64,000 nt of DNA from Phoenix dactylifera. Its lineage: Eukaryota; Streptophyta; Magnoliopsida; Arecales; Arecaceae. Shown piece after piece: positions 1-12,560 of this stretch. The position numbers and the translations under genes are program-made. The stretch is taken from NCBI RefSeq assembly GCF_009389715.1, contig NC_052400.1, forward strand, positions 19,003,674-19,067,673, written 5' to 3'. Numbering within the stretch: the stretch's first letter is position 1; every line of letters starts with the position of its first letter. Under the pieces are notes generated by a model that was given only the letters and a program-made list of their open reading frames with translations, was not told the DNA's origin and searched no databases.

Positions 1-3000
1 CAGAGCATTCTAGGTTGGAAGCATAGTCAGTCATGTGAGGTGACTGCACAAATTCCAAACTATTTGAAGAGACCAAGTTTGAAAATTTTGGAGACACAAC
101 TTGGTTCAAGAGCCCGTCAGATGCATTCAAAGATTCATTATCACAGGAATCAGGATTTTTCCCAGCTGTCACCGGAATCTTTCCGGTTCCAGATTCCATT
201 CCTTGAGAATGGAAGTTAGATACAGAGTTCACTTCCCGTTTGGTTTGGCACTCAGCTTCTGTATCTGCCTCAGATTCTAGTGTATTAAGTGCATCCATAT
301 AGTTATCCGTCTCGCTTGTGACTTCATCAATGTGATTCACACCAGATAATGATACTGGTACTTTAGCAATATCAAACAAGATGTCTTCTTGCTCTGAGAC
401 TTCAATTTCAGTATGATCCATCTTTGGTGGTTCAGAGTTTACTGGCAGAGACTCTGAATCTTGGACCTTATCTGCAATTATGTGATCGCACGATATGGGA
501 CTGGTAGACTTAACAATTTCAATTTTTTCATCCCATGTAACAGAAGATGATTTGTCAACGCTCTGCCCTTGCAAAGAATCATGTTGAGAATTACTATCTG
601 CAACATCTCCATTCGGTTCATCATGTAAAACAGAAGCACAAGCACCACTTTGTTTGATATGTAACTCAAAATCAGACAGGCTATCATATTCTTGGACAAC
701 AGGCACCACTGAATGGTTTGTATCTGAAACTTGTTCAACATAGTTGGACCTAATCTCTGAACCAAAAGGCCTGGATTCACCAGCAAGTTCAGGATTTAAT
801 CTAATATCAGGTGTTGATATATTCTCGGTGGAAGAGCTTTCCGCACCAGTGCTTGGAGATGCAAAACGTAAGATGCTAGCTAGGCTGTTAGTTTCACATA
901 TATCGATATATAAGATTAGTGTAATATGTTCCAATAAAGAAGACAGGCATTGTTTACTAGTAATCCATTGCATGTTGCCTAGAATCGGAAGAACCATTCA
1001 GAAGAAAATACCTGTTATTGTGCCGCGATATGTAGGCTGCATGAACTTCTCCATTCCTCAGATGTGATCCTTTTCTCTGTGCACGTTTGTATGTTACAGA
1101 AGATTTTTAGGTTTTGCAAGCATAAAAACTGCAGGTCATCGCATGAAGACACAGCTAAGAAATATATGACCAATGCTTATGGTTTCTAACTACATATCAT
1201 AGAAAGTATGACTAATTGGAGAACTTGTTTATTCACACCATAAACATTATCTTAAATGGCTGGCATAGTCCTTAACTTAGATAATGGAAGATTAAAGTTT
1301 TTGTAATAACTGCCAAGGATTATCTGTAATTTCTAATCCATTAACGAAGAATGTTCGACCATGGGCAGAGCCACATGGGCATGGGCTCTCTTTTTCCTTG
1401 GAATAGGAGGGATACTCCAGCCCTGAAGGTCAATTCAGGTCATGAATGGTCCATCAGAATTGACTCTTCCCAAAATTAGATATGCTTAACACAACTTGAT
1501 AGTTGTCAAACTTTTGTTGTGCCATAGAAGATTCCAACTTGTTTTGCTAAATGATATTTCCAATTCTAACCAAACACATTTAAGTTCAAACTAGGCATGT
1601 TACTCCTGATAATAAGGTTGACCAGGGTCGGCGGAACCATTCCGAATCAGGCATTTCCGGTCATACCGAGCCGTCTCAACGGCGGATTAGGACGGTTCCG
1701 GCAATGAAAAAAAAATACGTTGCCAAAGGAGAAAAAGGAAAAGGAAAGAGAGGAAAAGAGAGGGCGAGTAGAGGAGGGAGGGAGAGGGAGAGGGAGGAAG
1801 AGAGAGGGATGTGAAGGCCAGCTGACAAAGGCCAGCGAGCCGCACGGAGGACGCTCCTCCGGGCTCCACGGCTGGGTCCCCTGTTTCGTTCCGTGGCCAG
1901 CTCCTCCACAGAGCTTTCCTCCGCCTCCTGGCCGGGTCGCCGGCCTCCGCCATCCTCCTCTCTCCCTCTCTCCCCCTTCTCCCTCTCTCGCTTTTTCTCT
2001 CTCCCGTTCGTCGGCCCGTCCCAACCCGTGCCGCCGAGCAACCGGTTCGGGGCCTGATACCAGCACAATAGACCATGAGATTGACTAATATATACATAAA
2101 TAATATAAAAACTTTTTTTTATATATATATATATGACATTTTTTGTATTTCGTATCACCTTGTAAAGCCTTTCAAGCAACTCATCTGACAAAGATTGGAA
2201 GACTGGGATTAGAAAAGAAAAGCAAAAATCATAGGCACCTTGAACTTCAGAGCTTTCTTTTCTTTCTGTGCATGTTCACCTTTATCCGATTCTGATAGAA
2301 CCCAAACCCTCCTAAAATAGGATGGATCTGAATATCTCTTTAAGCAAGCTCCAGCACCAGCATTATCAAATCTGAAAAGTACAACCACATTATATGATTA
2401 GAAGAAAAATAAAAGTCTTTCGGACATATAATGCACACTAGTCATGAGAATCTCACTTGTCGAGCAGGTACAAACGTGGTGGATCACGACATTCTTCATA
2501 GGAATCCATCATAAAGGGTGGCAATTCATTGAATAAGAGGTGACTCTGTTCATTTTGGAGATGGGCATGCCAGTCACAACCTGAGATTGACATTTTGCTG
2601 TCAAGGAATTGAATTACCACGATCACATTGTTAATGAAAATAACAATTCCAACCATCAATTTCTACAATTTAGCCTGGCAGCAAATAAGGGTAGCATACA
2701 ACAGTTTGAAGATGCTTCAGGCCTGTGCATTGCAGTGAAATGGTGATTCATCTATTTATTGCTGCCACAGGGTAAAATAAAAAGTTTGGGTTTTGGTGGC
2801 TTCTTTTGGTAAGCATAGGGAAGCATCAAATTTGTTTGTGAAATTCAACACTGAATCCTAGTTCACCACTAACTGCATGAAGGGGCTTCACAAGCATACA
2901 CTTTCAAATCCTTTGTCACATTAAATGAAGAAAAACAAGATGATCTATGATAATGAAGGACAATGAGCTGGAATATGCTGATTTGATTACTCAAACAAAT

Positions 3001-6000
3001 GATGAATTTTGTCATGTTGGTATTATATCGATATAAATTGGTGTTATTTAATACCTTCCAGCTCGCAGCTTTTGTCTTAGTCAGCCTTTTATTGCCTTCT
3101 TTTTGAAACACCATGTCATTTGTCAATCCAATTCAGTGACCATGCATGATATTTCCTACTTATAATTAATGTTAATTTGTCATTAAAATAAGTATGGTGT
3201 AACAAAAAAAAGGCTACTGATTTTTTATTTGTCCAAAAGATTTGCTTAGAATCACTTCAATATCTATATCATGAAAGCAAATCTTTTCAAATGACCAAGC
3301 ACAAAACATCTTGCCGCTAGAGAAGAGCAAAAGCTACATTCTTGTCTCCCAAGTGAAAATTGTATATTAAGCTAAGAACAAAGAAATAAGAAGCCAAACA
3401 AGGCCGTATTACTTCAAGACCAGCCAAAGACATGTAAATGTGGTGTCGTGCCTATATATTTACACGCACAGATATTGGCAAAACAAATGAATTGGCAGAA
3501 ATTTTGCACACCCTAGTTTTAATACAACTGATCTGCAATCTTAGAATTAAATCTATCTTCTACTGAATTAACTGAATGCTTGTAGTCAGAACTGGTAGAA
3601 GGCTTCTACAGGTCTCCAGAGGACCCTGACAAATAATAAACTAATGCAGGCCCTTTTCTGATAAGAAATGCTCGACAAACACAAACTAACAAAAACCCAT
3701 GGGGCATCTTCTCGGTCTTCTTGGTAAAAAAAAAAAAAAAAAAATCCTCCAAGCGACATTTTTATGCTCTTGATCATACTACATGGTGGCAACGCATCAA
3801 ATACACATTTATCCATAGCTGTGACCTGAGTCTTTTGAAGATGTTGAGTTTCATGTCCACATCTCATTCTTGCCACCATTTCTGAGCATAATAGTCTTCA
3901 ATCAGCAATATAACTTAAAACTAGACAGCTTCAAACATCCAGAACGACCAGGCCATTAAAAATCAAGAAAGAGTCAGCTTATGCTTTATGGATGACAACT
4001 CCAAGCAAGATAGCACCACAAAAGAATTGGGCAGATGTGCACAGAATTCTAGCGCAGAAGAAAACTAATAGGAAAATTAGTTACACTTCAGACCTGACAT
4101 AATCGATATTTGGTCGCACTTATGTATAAAATATCTCAAAAAAACTGATACCTGCTACATAAGCAAAATGTATATGGCTTGTTGGGCCCTGAATGGCCTT
4201 CTCAAGTGATGGAAGTGCTGCTTCTATGTTCTTTACTCGAGTCAACATTTTACGCCCCCTTCCAGCTGTAGCTGTCACTTGTTCGTGCAGGTCATGGAAA
4301 ACATCTGCAGCAAGCCTATGAAATTGCAAAAACATTGTATCAGTACAAACAAGATAATCCATGATTTGCATGGTCACAGGTCAAACGTTGAATAAAGGGA
4401 GGAGTAAAAAAAAGAGTTACAAAAGAAAGTAGATCATTTTAGCAGAACCATAGAAATTATACATAATCTATGCACCACATAATGTTTATTTATAAGCATA
4501 CCACCTGGACAGGGCATATTGTTAATTTATCCAAGCATACAGCACATACAATGTACATGGCTGAATATAGATGATGGTGTTTTTAATGGCTTTCTATGAC
4601 CTCATCACCAGAAAAATGTTTGGGAACTCATTTTTCCCTCTTGAGATTTTATTATTTATGCATGAGCTCTCTCTCTCTCTCTCTCTCACACTCTCTCACA
4701 ACTGCACATGCACATTCTCTTAAGAGAATAAAAGAGAGGTGTATTAGTTGATCTTGGGACAACCAGTGGCCTAGCCTAGTTTTTCTATGGGCTTGCTTTA
4801 GTTGGAAGTAGAATAGCCAGATGTAGCATGCACAATTTAAGCACAAACCTATACTTCCTTTGCATCGTAGCAAGGAATCAGGCCCCAACGGGATGTCTTG
4901 CGGGACACCAAAAGGGGTACCATCCCATGTGTCGGGACAGGAGCGTCTCATCATCGTCCCAGCATTCCGATCGGCACATCTTGGGACATCTTCTGTCCCA
5001 AGTGTCAGGACGGAGCGGGACAGCAGCACATTCCGTTTCATAGAAAAACTAGAGCAACTCATCCCATAGAATTTAAAACCTTGCATCATAGTTTCCAGCT
5101 AATTTATTAATCATCAGGCCTTGGCTCCCAGCATATTGTGCCTCATTAAATCCAGCATTTCCTACTCACACCTACCTACCCCTTTAATCTCAAGAGATAG
5201 CCTAGTCCTTAAAATAAGGTTGGTGTCCACACACAAGGACCTACACTATTCAATCCTGATTGTTCAACACCAAAACCCTAATATTGACCTCGTTTGGATG
5301 CAAAACTATACAATCTTCGCTAATATGCTCGAGACAGTTCATTTTTCCTCTACATGGCTCCTCCGAAAACACTTCCTATCAGCTTTTAATCCCTAGAAAT
5401 AAAAGAGATAAATATGTAATTCTTACATAAAGAGCCTATTTTTCCAAAAATCAAAAGGGTACTGTATTTTTCTAAAGATACTTTTTGCTAACAAACTATC
5501 TGCATAACCTCACACTGCCTAATCTTAAACAATCACTTGAAGACTCACATAGGTTGCCTCACAAGCTCAACTCACTCCAGCCCCCAAACTGTCTTTCTCC
5601 ACTAGGCTGTTTCAAGTAACATACGACCACTGCTGCAAACAGCTGACTTCCCTCCCTCCTCTATTCTTTCTGCTACCTCTCCTTAGAAGCATTTGCACAT
5701 GTGCATCTCCAGGATCTCCATTCCTTCTGAAATATCAATTGAGAGGAAGCCTTTCTCCTAATTAAAACATTTCAAATTTCAGTAATGATTTCTGGTTAGT
5801 CCCCTACCATCTTTGTCAATCCCCGTTCCACTCTTTGAAGAAATCATCAGCTACGTGATCCAAGCAGATTCCACAAAATACCTTCCCAACATATTTGAAT
5901 TCTTGAATCTTCTCTCCTCCATCCAGTAATCAATTTCTAGAAGCCTAACATAATCTTCAAACACCTTGCCCAAACACATACATTGCAAATGAGTCCACAT

Positions 6001-6783
6001 CAAACAATGTATCGTCATGCCAAGTTACTCTTCATGGTAGTCCATCTACCTGGACAGCACACAGACCCAAATTGATAAAGACCACTATCCCCACTCACAT
6101 CAACTTGCTCATTTGAATTGTGCCGGACATGCGAACCCTCCAATCCGCCCAACCACCGCAAGTTGTTTTCCTTCATACATATTCCTCAAAAGTACCCTTC
6201 TTTTTCCAGGAAATTAAATCAAAAAACAATTAACGTAAAAGAAAGGAGTATTAAAAATATTTTTTTGGTAAATAAAAAAAATCATAAAATGCTTAAGCAC
6301 AAACATATAGATTGATGACATGACGACATTATCCTCTGAATAATGCATCATATGAATCTTGAATTGAAACGAATTAAAACATTTTGCCGTAACTGAATCT
6401 TTTAAACCTACATAACTTAATGAAAAAGAAGACGAAAAGATCTCTTTAAATTTCCATGGGCATTATAATACCCAATTGAGTACCACAGATTTCGCACCAT
6501 TTAGCAAGAAAGACACGAATGCCAAGAAATCGACAAACAGGATAACAAAAAAAAAAAACAAAAAAGAAAAAAGACATAGCAAGAAAAAGAAGAAAGAAAG
6601 AAGAAAGAGAAAAAAGAGGAATTACTCGGCGAGATCGCCCAGCTGTCTCAAGATCCCAACAAGCCCCGCTACCGCGACCCCATCCAAGAGAGCCTTGGAA
6701 TCCTCCTTCTTGGCCGACCCCCGGTAGAGCTCCGGATCTCCCAACCCGTACTCGTTCCTCACCTCGAACCGCACGAGCGGCAT
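1..6783 (-). CDS. SCAR: SCAR/WAVE family protein, 5' part (six exons, 3' end beyond window)
   Basis: This gene encodes a plant SCAR/WAVE protein, the subunit of the WAVE regulatory complex that activates ARP2/3 actin nucleation at the cell cortex (trichome, pavement-cell and root-hair shape). I traced exons by joining reading frames across GT/AG sites: 6626-6783 (ATG at 6783), 4152-4315, 2457-2580, 2239-2371, 1012-1076 and 1-875. Exons 1-4 give the conserved N-terminal SCAR homology domain: it begins [20 protein letters not shown], continues with [22 protein letters not shown] and TSHIHFAY, and ends with [18 protein letters not shown] and [10 protein letters not shown]. Exon 6 carries the later plant SCAR block [12 protein letters not shown] followed by [17 protein letters not shown]. 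The C-terminal WH2/acidic (VCA) region lies past position 1. About 506 codons are visible. One oddity is Cys where I expect Ser before DWH at the exon 2/3 junction. Intron 1 (2.3 kb) and intron 4 (1.2 kb) hold repeats. The family call is firm; the subtype is not decided. Confidence 0.93.
1620..2070. repeat. Foldback-like GC/purine-pyrimidine insertion in SCAR intron 4
   Basis: An island of high GC sits inside an otherwise AT-rich intron. Its left half starts with CGG-rich sequence and an almost pure purine run (about 1727-1812, GGAGAGGGAGA type). Its right half holds a mirrored pyrimidine run (about 1948-2008, CTCTCTCCCTC type) followed by CCG-rich sequence ending near 2060. The CGGCGGATTAGGACGGTTCC segment at about 1679-1698 resembles the reverse complement of the right end (CGGCGG then TTGGGACGGG), so the whole block can fold back on itself imperfectly. 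Several long open frames appear here on both strands, but they are composition artefacts. It is probably a dispersed foldback element; the boundaries are approximate. Confidence 0.55.
4660..5095. repeat. GGGAC/TGTCCC-rich repeat in SCAR intron 1, with CT microsatellite
   Basis: A (CT)n run at about 4668-4688 is followed at about 4870-5050 by a GC-rich stretch in which the words GGGACA, GGGACG, TGTCCC and CGTCCC recur in both orientations. This looks like a degenerate short-motif repeat rather than coding sequence: the four overlapping open frames here share no family resemblance and run on both strands. The block lies inside intron 1 of the SCAR gene, between exons 1 and 2. Confidence 0.45.
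5100..6440. other. Remainder of SCAR intron 1, no feature seen
   Basis: This is AT-rich intronic sequence without recognisable coding or repeat structure. Near the exon 1 donor (about 6540-6620) the plus strand is a poly-A/AAG tract, so the intron begins with a pyrimidine-rich stretch on the gene strand. Confidence 0.5.
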
Positions 6784-6971
6784 CCTCGCTCCCTCCCTCT
6801 TCGCTCACTGCAGAGGAGGAGAAGCCGGCTCCGATGGGGATCTGGCGGAAAAGACACCTCGATGCCCGGCACTCATCGCCAAGGCCAACCGATAAAGGCT
6901 TAGAAGAGGCGAGCTGGCCGGCGGTGACCGGACTCTGGCGAAACGAGACGACGACGGCCTAACCGCCTGAA

Positions 6972-7007
<36 letters not shown>

Positions 7008-7020
7008 GCGGTCCCGCCCG
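6784..7020 (-). promoter_or_regulatory. SCAR 5' leader with GA-repeat tract
   Basis: Immediately upstream of the SCAR ATG (gene on minus) the sequence stays GC-rich. At 6974-7005 it contains an uninterrupted CT run, which is a (GA)n tract on the sense strand. GA/CT tracts in 5' leaders are common in plant genes and can bind GAGA-binding (BBR/BPC) proteins. A 5' UTR role is inferred from position and composition; no TATA box was assigned. Confidence 0.4.
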
Positions 7021-8890
7021 GTTTTCTGTGTGCTCGATCGCATCAAGACTCAAGGCATCGCCATTTTGACAACTGAGAGGACACTGCCGGAGTTGGTTTG
7101 GGATGGTGTACGGATGCTCTACGATGCCCCTAATAAATTCAAAAATGACCTCCCAATCCATAACTTAGCTTTTGGATGATCCAATAAAAGAATAAAAAAG
7201 AAAGAAAGGGTTGCCTTTGAGAAAAATTATCGGATACAACGTGCAGGACCACGCTACCAATGGCCATGGTGAGCCAATCACCGAAAATGAGTGCATGCAC
7301 GCAATTATTTCTCCATTTATAGTTACAAAATCCAGTAGGATGTGCTAATTTAATTACTGGCATGCATTTCTTATTGTCGAAACTTAGCAGCTTTCTTGAT
7401 ACTCATCTTAGAGAATAAATATAATTTTTCATTTCATTTGTTTTAACAATTATATCTGTTATGCGATATCAGAAGCATCTGTTTATGCCTTACATAACTA
7501 AGGCTTATGTGGATTTCTGATAGAGGCTAATTTTTGGTAGTCTCAGACCTGTTTAAATGCAAGGATCGGTCAATTGTTGAACATATAGATGGCAAATGCC
7601 ATATCAGGCATTTGGATGTATGACTTTCAACAGGACAAATAAAAATTATGATGAGGTCTGGATCATTGTATTATTGATATATAAATTGCGGTATAAATGA
7701 TTATTTCTTTGTGGCAACCATGACAATTTTATTATATATTTTAACTATTACAATAATTTTATGCTAGATTGACTATTGTGATTCTTTTCTAGCGCTGTCT
7801 TTATGTAGAGAATTTGCATCAATTTATAGTTAATCATTTGCTTTTATAAAATATCGCCATCAAAATAAATTAATACATCAAAAGTTTTCATAGTAGCACT
7901 GTTTTAATCCTGTTAGCCTTTGTACGCCATGTTGCTATCATAATAGTTGATGGCCGCCAGTTAGGCTAAAAAAAAAAATTATTTCGAAGATTTTTAGGAT
8001 CATTTTGCTTTTTGATGATCCTCCAAAGCTATTATCATAGCCCATAATAGTTATGGCTATAATTGTTATTTTTCGGTACTAAAATTCATAGAACCACATC
8101 GCATAATGGATAATAAGAGCCTAGACCTAAACTTTTAGAAGGATTTTTTTTTTAAAAAAAAGACAAAATTAGCCACAAGTTGATCCATAAGTTCCTTTAC
8201 CTACTATACTTATTTTGAAATGATCGAGATTGGGATTTGGTCTCTTGTCTGGGTACACTCTCGACTCTCACGGCCAAAATTTTGCTGAACCCAAGGTCCA
8301 ATTGATTGAGTCGACTCGGTGCGAAGAAGAAGTGAGGAACCTCTTTCATTTTAGTTCCCAACCCATCATTGATTCACGGAAAAATGCTTTCTTAAAAGGC
8401 AGTACTAGCAAGCAGCATAGCAGCATCTTAGGGTACATTACTTGCATCATGTGACTAGAATTATTTAAAAAAGGATTAGTATCCCAGTTAAAGGCTACAA
8501 AAGGACAAAGTTTTGGCTGTCTGAAGTCTAGTAGGACTTGCGTAGCTGGAAAGGTACGCTGCAATCATAAATTAGTGGGTAGAGTTCAGCATCCATGGAA
8601 GAGAGATTTGAAAGCTATCCAGCGACTATTTTGTTCCACGACATGTGCCGACGTTTGAGAGAACTGTGTGTAACTTCTTTTGAATTATTCTTGTTTGTTG
8701 AAAGACAAATAATGCTGATGGGATTGTTGACTCATTATTTTAAAAATTTTCCACGTATCAGCTTTTTCTTCCATGTGCCATTTTTTTTTTTGATTTTATT
8801 GGTTATTCTCATAGTTGTATATTAGACACTGTTGTACTAAAAAAAATTATAAATAAATGAGAGAAGCACTTAATCTTTATGTAGCATGAG
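7021..8890. other. Intergenic, AT-rich, nothing recognised
   Basis: I see no exon-like structure here. The short open frames (up to about 76 codons) have no family resemblance, and the base composition is that of the surrounding non-coding DNA. Confidence 0.5.
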
Positions 8891-8896
8891 ATAGTT

Positions 8897-9445
8897 TTTT
8901 TTTTTTAAGTAATTGGCGGCTCACACGCAACAGATGTGGATGCAGTCCATAAAATTAGAAAGAATAAGAGAATACAAATGAGTCGGAACCGAGACATAAG
9001 TTTCCCAAAACAAAATTTTTAAAATGGTGGGCTGCATAGGACGCCATCCAATCCGTCGTACTATTTGCCTCTTGGTAGACATGGACGATCCGAGAGGACG
9101 CACACTCTTTCAAGAAGCTACGAATGTCGCATATCGGTCGTAATCCAACAGCCACATGACGGAAGTCCTAGATCTTCTCGATCATCGAGGCTGTCTTCCT
9201 TCAAGACAATACAGTCTTCGACCAGCACACGCCTCGCGTATGAGATGCTCTCTCACGTGGCTCTAACCTCAGTATCGACCATATTTTGATTGGAGATCTT
9301 TCGAGCCCTATCTGCTACATATCAAGCCTTCTGATCTCTAAAGATAAATCCTATGCCGGTATGATTGCCCTTTCTCACGCTTCCGTCGAAACTCATCTTA
9401 AAAAAATCAAGTGATGGAGGCTTCAAAAGATGACCGCAGTCGTGA
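8897..9445 (-). pseudogene. Decayed LINE-type reverse transcriptase C-terminal RNase H domain
   Basis: Read on the minus strand, the stretch below 9445 gives the start of a plant non-LTR retroelement RNase H domain (SFDGSVRKGNHTGIGFIFRD) and then a TEVRATWESI helix. After in-frame stops and frame changes comes the C-terminal part (LRPICDIRSFLKECASSRIV, then HVYQEANSTTDWMASYAA), ending CIHICCV and a stop. A short A run on the same strand (8897-8907) follows the stop and could be the poly(A) tail of a LINE insertion. The first catalytic Asp and the Glu helix are visible, but the frame is broken at least twice. This is an inactive fragment; the upstream reverse transcriptase part was not found. 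Confidence 0.75.
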
Positions 9446-9449
9446 ACAC

Positions 9450-12400
9450 AACAAAAATAGGATGAGAGCTTCAGATTTTAACCTCCACCGTATCAGATAA
9501 TTTTTCATGCAGCAATTCTACCAATACTAGTGCTCAGGTGTTGGCCTGTATGACAAGATGGGCAAGTTGGACTGCTGAGTAGACGAGGGGTCCAACTATA
9601 GGGGCAGTCTGGTGTAATTTAATTCTCCGAGGTCCACGCGCCAATGTCCTATCCGTCAGCTCTACGTATAGCGTTCCATTAAGCGAGATATTGGTTACAA
9701 TCTTCGCAGGGGTTTTAGTTTAATGAGGACAGTTGACTACTCTAAAGCAAGGGCACTGGTGTCGACGTTTTCCGTGCTCAGCCTAAAGTGCGGATCATGT
9801 CCTCTTTTTTTTTTTTAATTCCTTGGGGTTAGGTTCTATCAAACTTCTAAACTATTTGAACCTCTCCGGAGACCCCTGGGGATCATAAGTTCGTTTTGCT
9901 TCTTTTCCTTGGGAAACTGTTCAATTAGAAGCCAAATAAAAGAGACTGTACTGCCAGGTGAGCGCCAAGCCGGCTTGGTGCCCCACACGGTGGATGGGAG
10001 GTCCAAAAGAAGCTCTGACATCTATATTTATTATGGCGATGGTCCAGATGCTAAAAAGTTACATGCTTCATCTGCGAATGTATATCTATAATAGTGTGAT
10101 GGCTTTCCATCCATGTAGCTTTTTTTTGTTGGTACAACATCTTGTTCCAGTGAGACAGCTTTTTCATGCTTTTAAAATGCAATTTGTACTTCAAGTAAGC
10201 CTTTTAATAATTGAAGGCATCTTAAAGGCTTCATGTTATTGAGCTCTGATAAGCTAAATACTAGACTTCTGAAAGTAAATTCAGGAAAATTCCTGTCTTG
10301 GTCTCACATGATCAGGTAGAAATATATAGTAGAATTTGATCGTGAAATTCTTCACCCCCAATGTAAAGAGCAAGACTAGATGGCTCCAGGGTAAAGTCAT
10401 TTGAAATGGAAGTGCCATTTGTGCGGATTGGATGAATCTAGCAATAGATATTTATCGTATGCATTATTGTGTCGACAACTGGGTACGTTAGACCTTAGAA
10501 ATGGACAAGGAATCTATCAAGATCGCCCATCCTCCCACATTTATCTTATGCAGTATGATGTTGCCACGGATACTGAAAAATGACACGGTATGTAGTAAAT
10601 AATTGTACGCATTATAAAATAGAGAGACCCAATGTATGATCCTCTCCAGTAATGCTGAAGCACAAGAGCACCAAGAACTTAAACAAATGGTAATCTAATA
10701 AAGTATGATTAAAGATCTTTTCTTGTACATTCTAATTAATGATACGTTATTTACTGAAAAAGGCAAAGAAAAACATTAGCACAAGAAGCTTAAACAAACT
10801 ATAACCCCATAGGAATATGCTATTCTGGAAAGCTAACCATACCGAATCTCATAGTTACGCGAAAGATTAGTAAGTGTTTCCAAGCATGAAAGTAAAAATT
10901 CTTCTTATCACGTACATGTGCCATCTTCATCAAGTTATTGAATATAGCTAGATATTAAAAATGAAATGTTCAGACTGGGTCTCTTCATATACCGCTCATC
11001 ATTCGGAAGATTTTCTATGGATCCAGCAGACTTCTCCTTTTATTTTGTGTACTCTTCTTTCTAGTGATGTAGTTGGCTATGCTCATGTTAAAGCTGTGTG
11101 AGTAGCCGATTTACCAAAAAAAAAAAAAAAGAAATGTCTAATTATGGTTATCTACTATGGATATGCAAATAAGCTTAATTAAAAGGACATGAAAGCCAAA
11201 CAACCCCAGTGGTTTCGGTAAACAAATCCAATGAATCATTTCATGTGAGAACAAGGGCACGTTCGACCGAACATAAAAAAACTGGCAACTTCCTTCTCAC
11301 TATGCATCCACAACCAGGTAATGGTCATTTCAAGCTATAACCTTTCCAAATTCCATCATGAGATCCAAATATCTATGGTGGTGCCTGAAAGATTTGTTTG
11401 GTGTCTGAAAGCAACAAATCCCAGGACAATCGCATCAACATCTTGAAGTGTTAGGAACGCAGCGAAAAACTGGACAGAGATAGAAGAACTTTCTCTCCTG
11501 GGACTTCACATCATTCTTGCTTTGCCCTTGAAGTCACCTTACCTACCCTGTCTTCTATTTTTTTATGTTGTATCTGAAATGCTGAGTATGGTGTAAGCAT
11601 CGTATAAACAAAAGATTTATAGCAATTATCTCTCTCTCTCTTTCTCTCTTCCGTCAATGCCTCCCCTTTTTATAAATATGTGGGACGACTTTGGATGGGC
11701 TTAGTTGTGTGGTGCCCGTGAAGGCTATAATGTTCAAGTTTATTTACAGCGAGGGCTTCAGGTGGTAGCCTTTGCATGAAAGAACAAATGATGTTCTTTC
11801 TCAATGCTGACCATTGAATTGTGCTCTGCACAACTTTTAAAGCATGCTGAATTTTTTTATTAATCTACCTGCACAGATCTCAAAGTGGTCATCGTGTGAT
11901 CTAATAGTAGATACACACGAAGGAAGATGAATCCTTCTTTCGTGTGAAAGATGCAACCCCTATTTGTGGTTCAGAAATGTCATCTTTGATTTTTTTTTTT
12001 TTTTTTAAAAAGTTAGGTAGAGAAAGTTGGGTTAGTTCCACAGAAACTGTACGAACACATATATAAATATAATGTTGTTGGCTATCATATATCCGCTAAG
12101 AAATTGTTCGGCCTTTTATGTGGTTTAACTTAGGGATGAAGAGACCCTAAGCAAGCTAATCTCCGGATCAAAATGGAGTAACAACAGTTTGACTATAAAT
12201 GGGGAGCGCTGAAATAAACTTTATTATTTCCAGCATGTGAAACAAAGAGGTATGGTGGACAATGTTTGTAAACTATAATTTAGTGAACAATGGCATGTCC
12301 ACAACCTAAATGGTATAAGATACATGATGTAACCGGCGTTTAGATATATTTTCACTCTTTAAGAAAAAACAATTAAAGGTTTAAGATATAATTCATTAAT

Positions 12401-12560
12401 AAATTATAAGAAATTGAAAGATGTACCTTCATCGCTTAAATAACTTGGTAAATATTTTTATTTCTCTAATATATACCAACTTAATGTAATCTGTAGCAGG
12501 AATTTAGCTTTCCTTCACAGGGCCCTACATTGAAATCAAGTATATGAAACCCTAAGGAAA
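9450..12560. other. Intergenic region with poly-A tracts, nothing recognised
   Basis: The sequence is mostly AT-rich with a slightly GC-richer patch at about 9500-9780. A-rich runs at about 11116-11130 and T-rich runs at about 9804-9816 and 11990-12006 may be worn retroelement tails. A CT microsatellite occurs at about 11629-11648. No open frame shows a family resemblance. Confidence 0.4.

Noticed and set aside
1647..2191. Four overlapping open frames of 122-171 codons in SCAR intron 4
   Set aside because: They lie on both strands over the purine/pyrimidine element, consist of Arg/Glu/Gly or Ser/Leu/Pro repeats, and sit within a well-supported intron.
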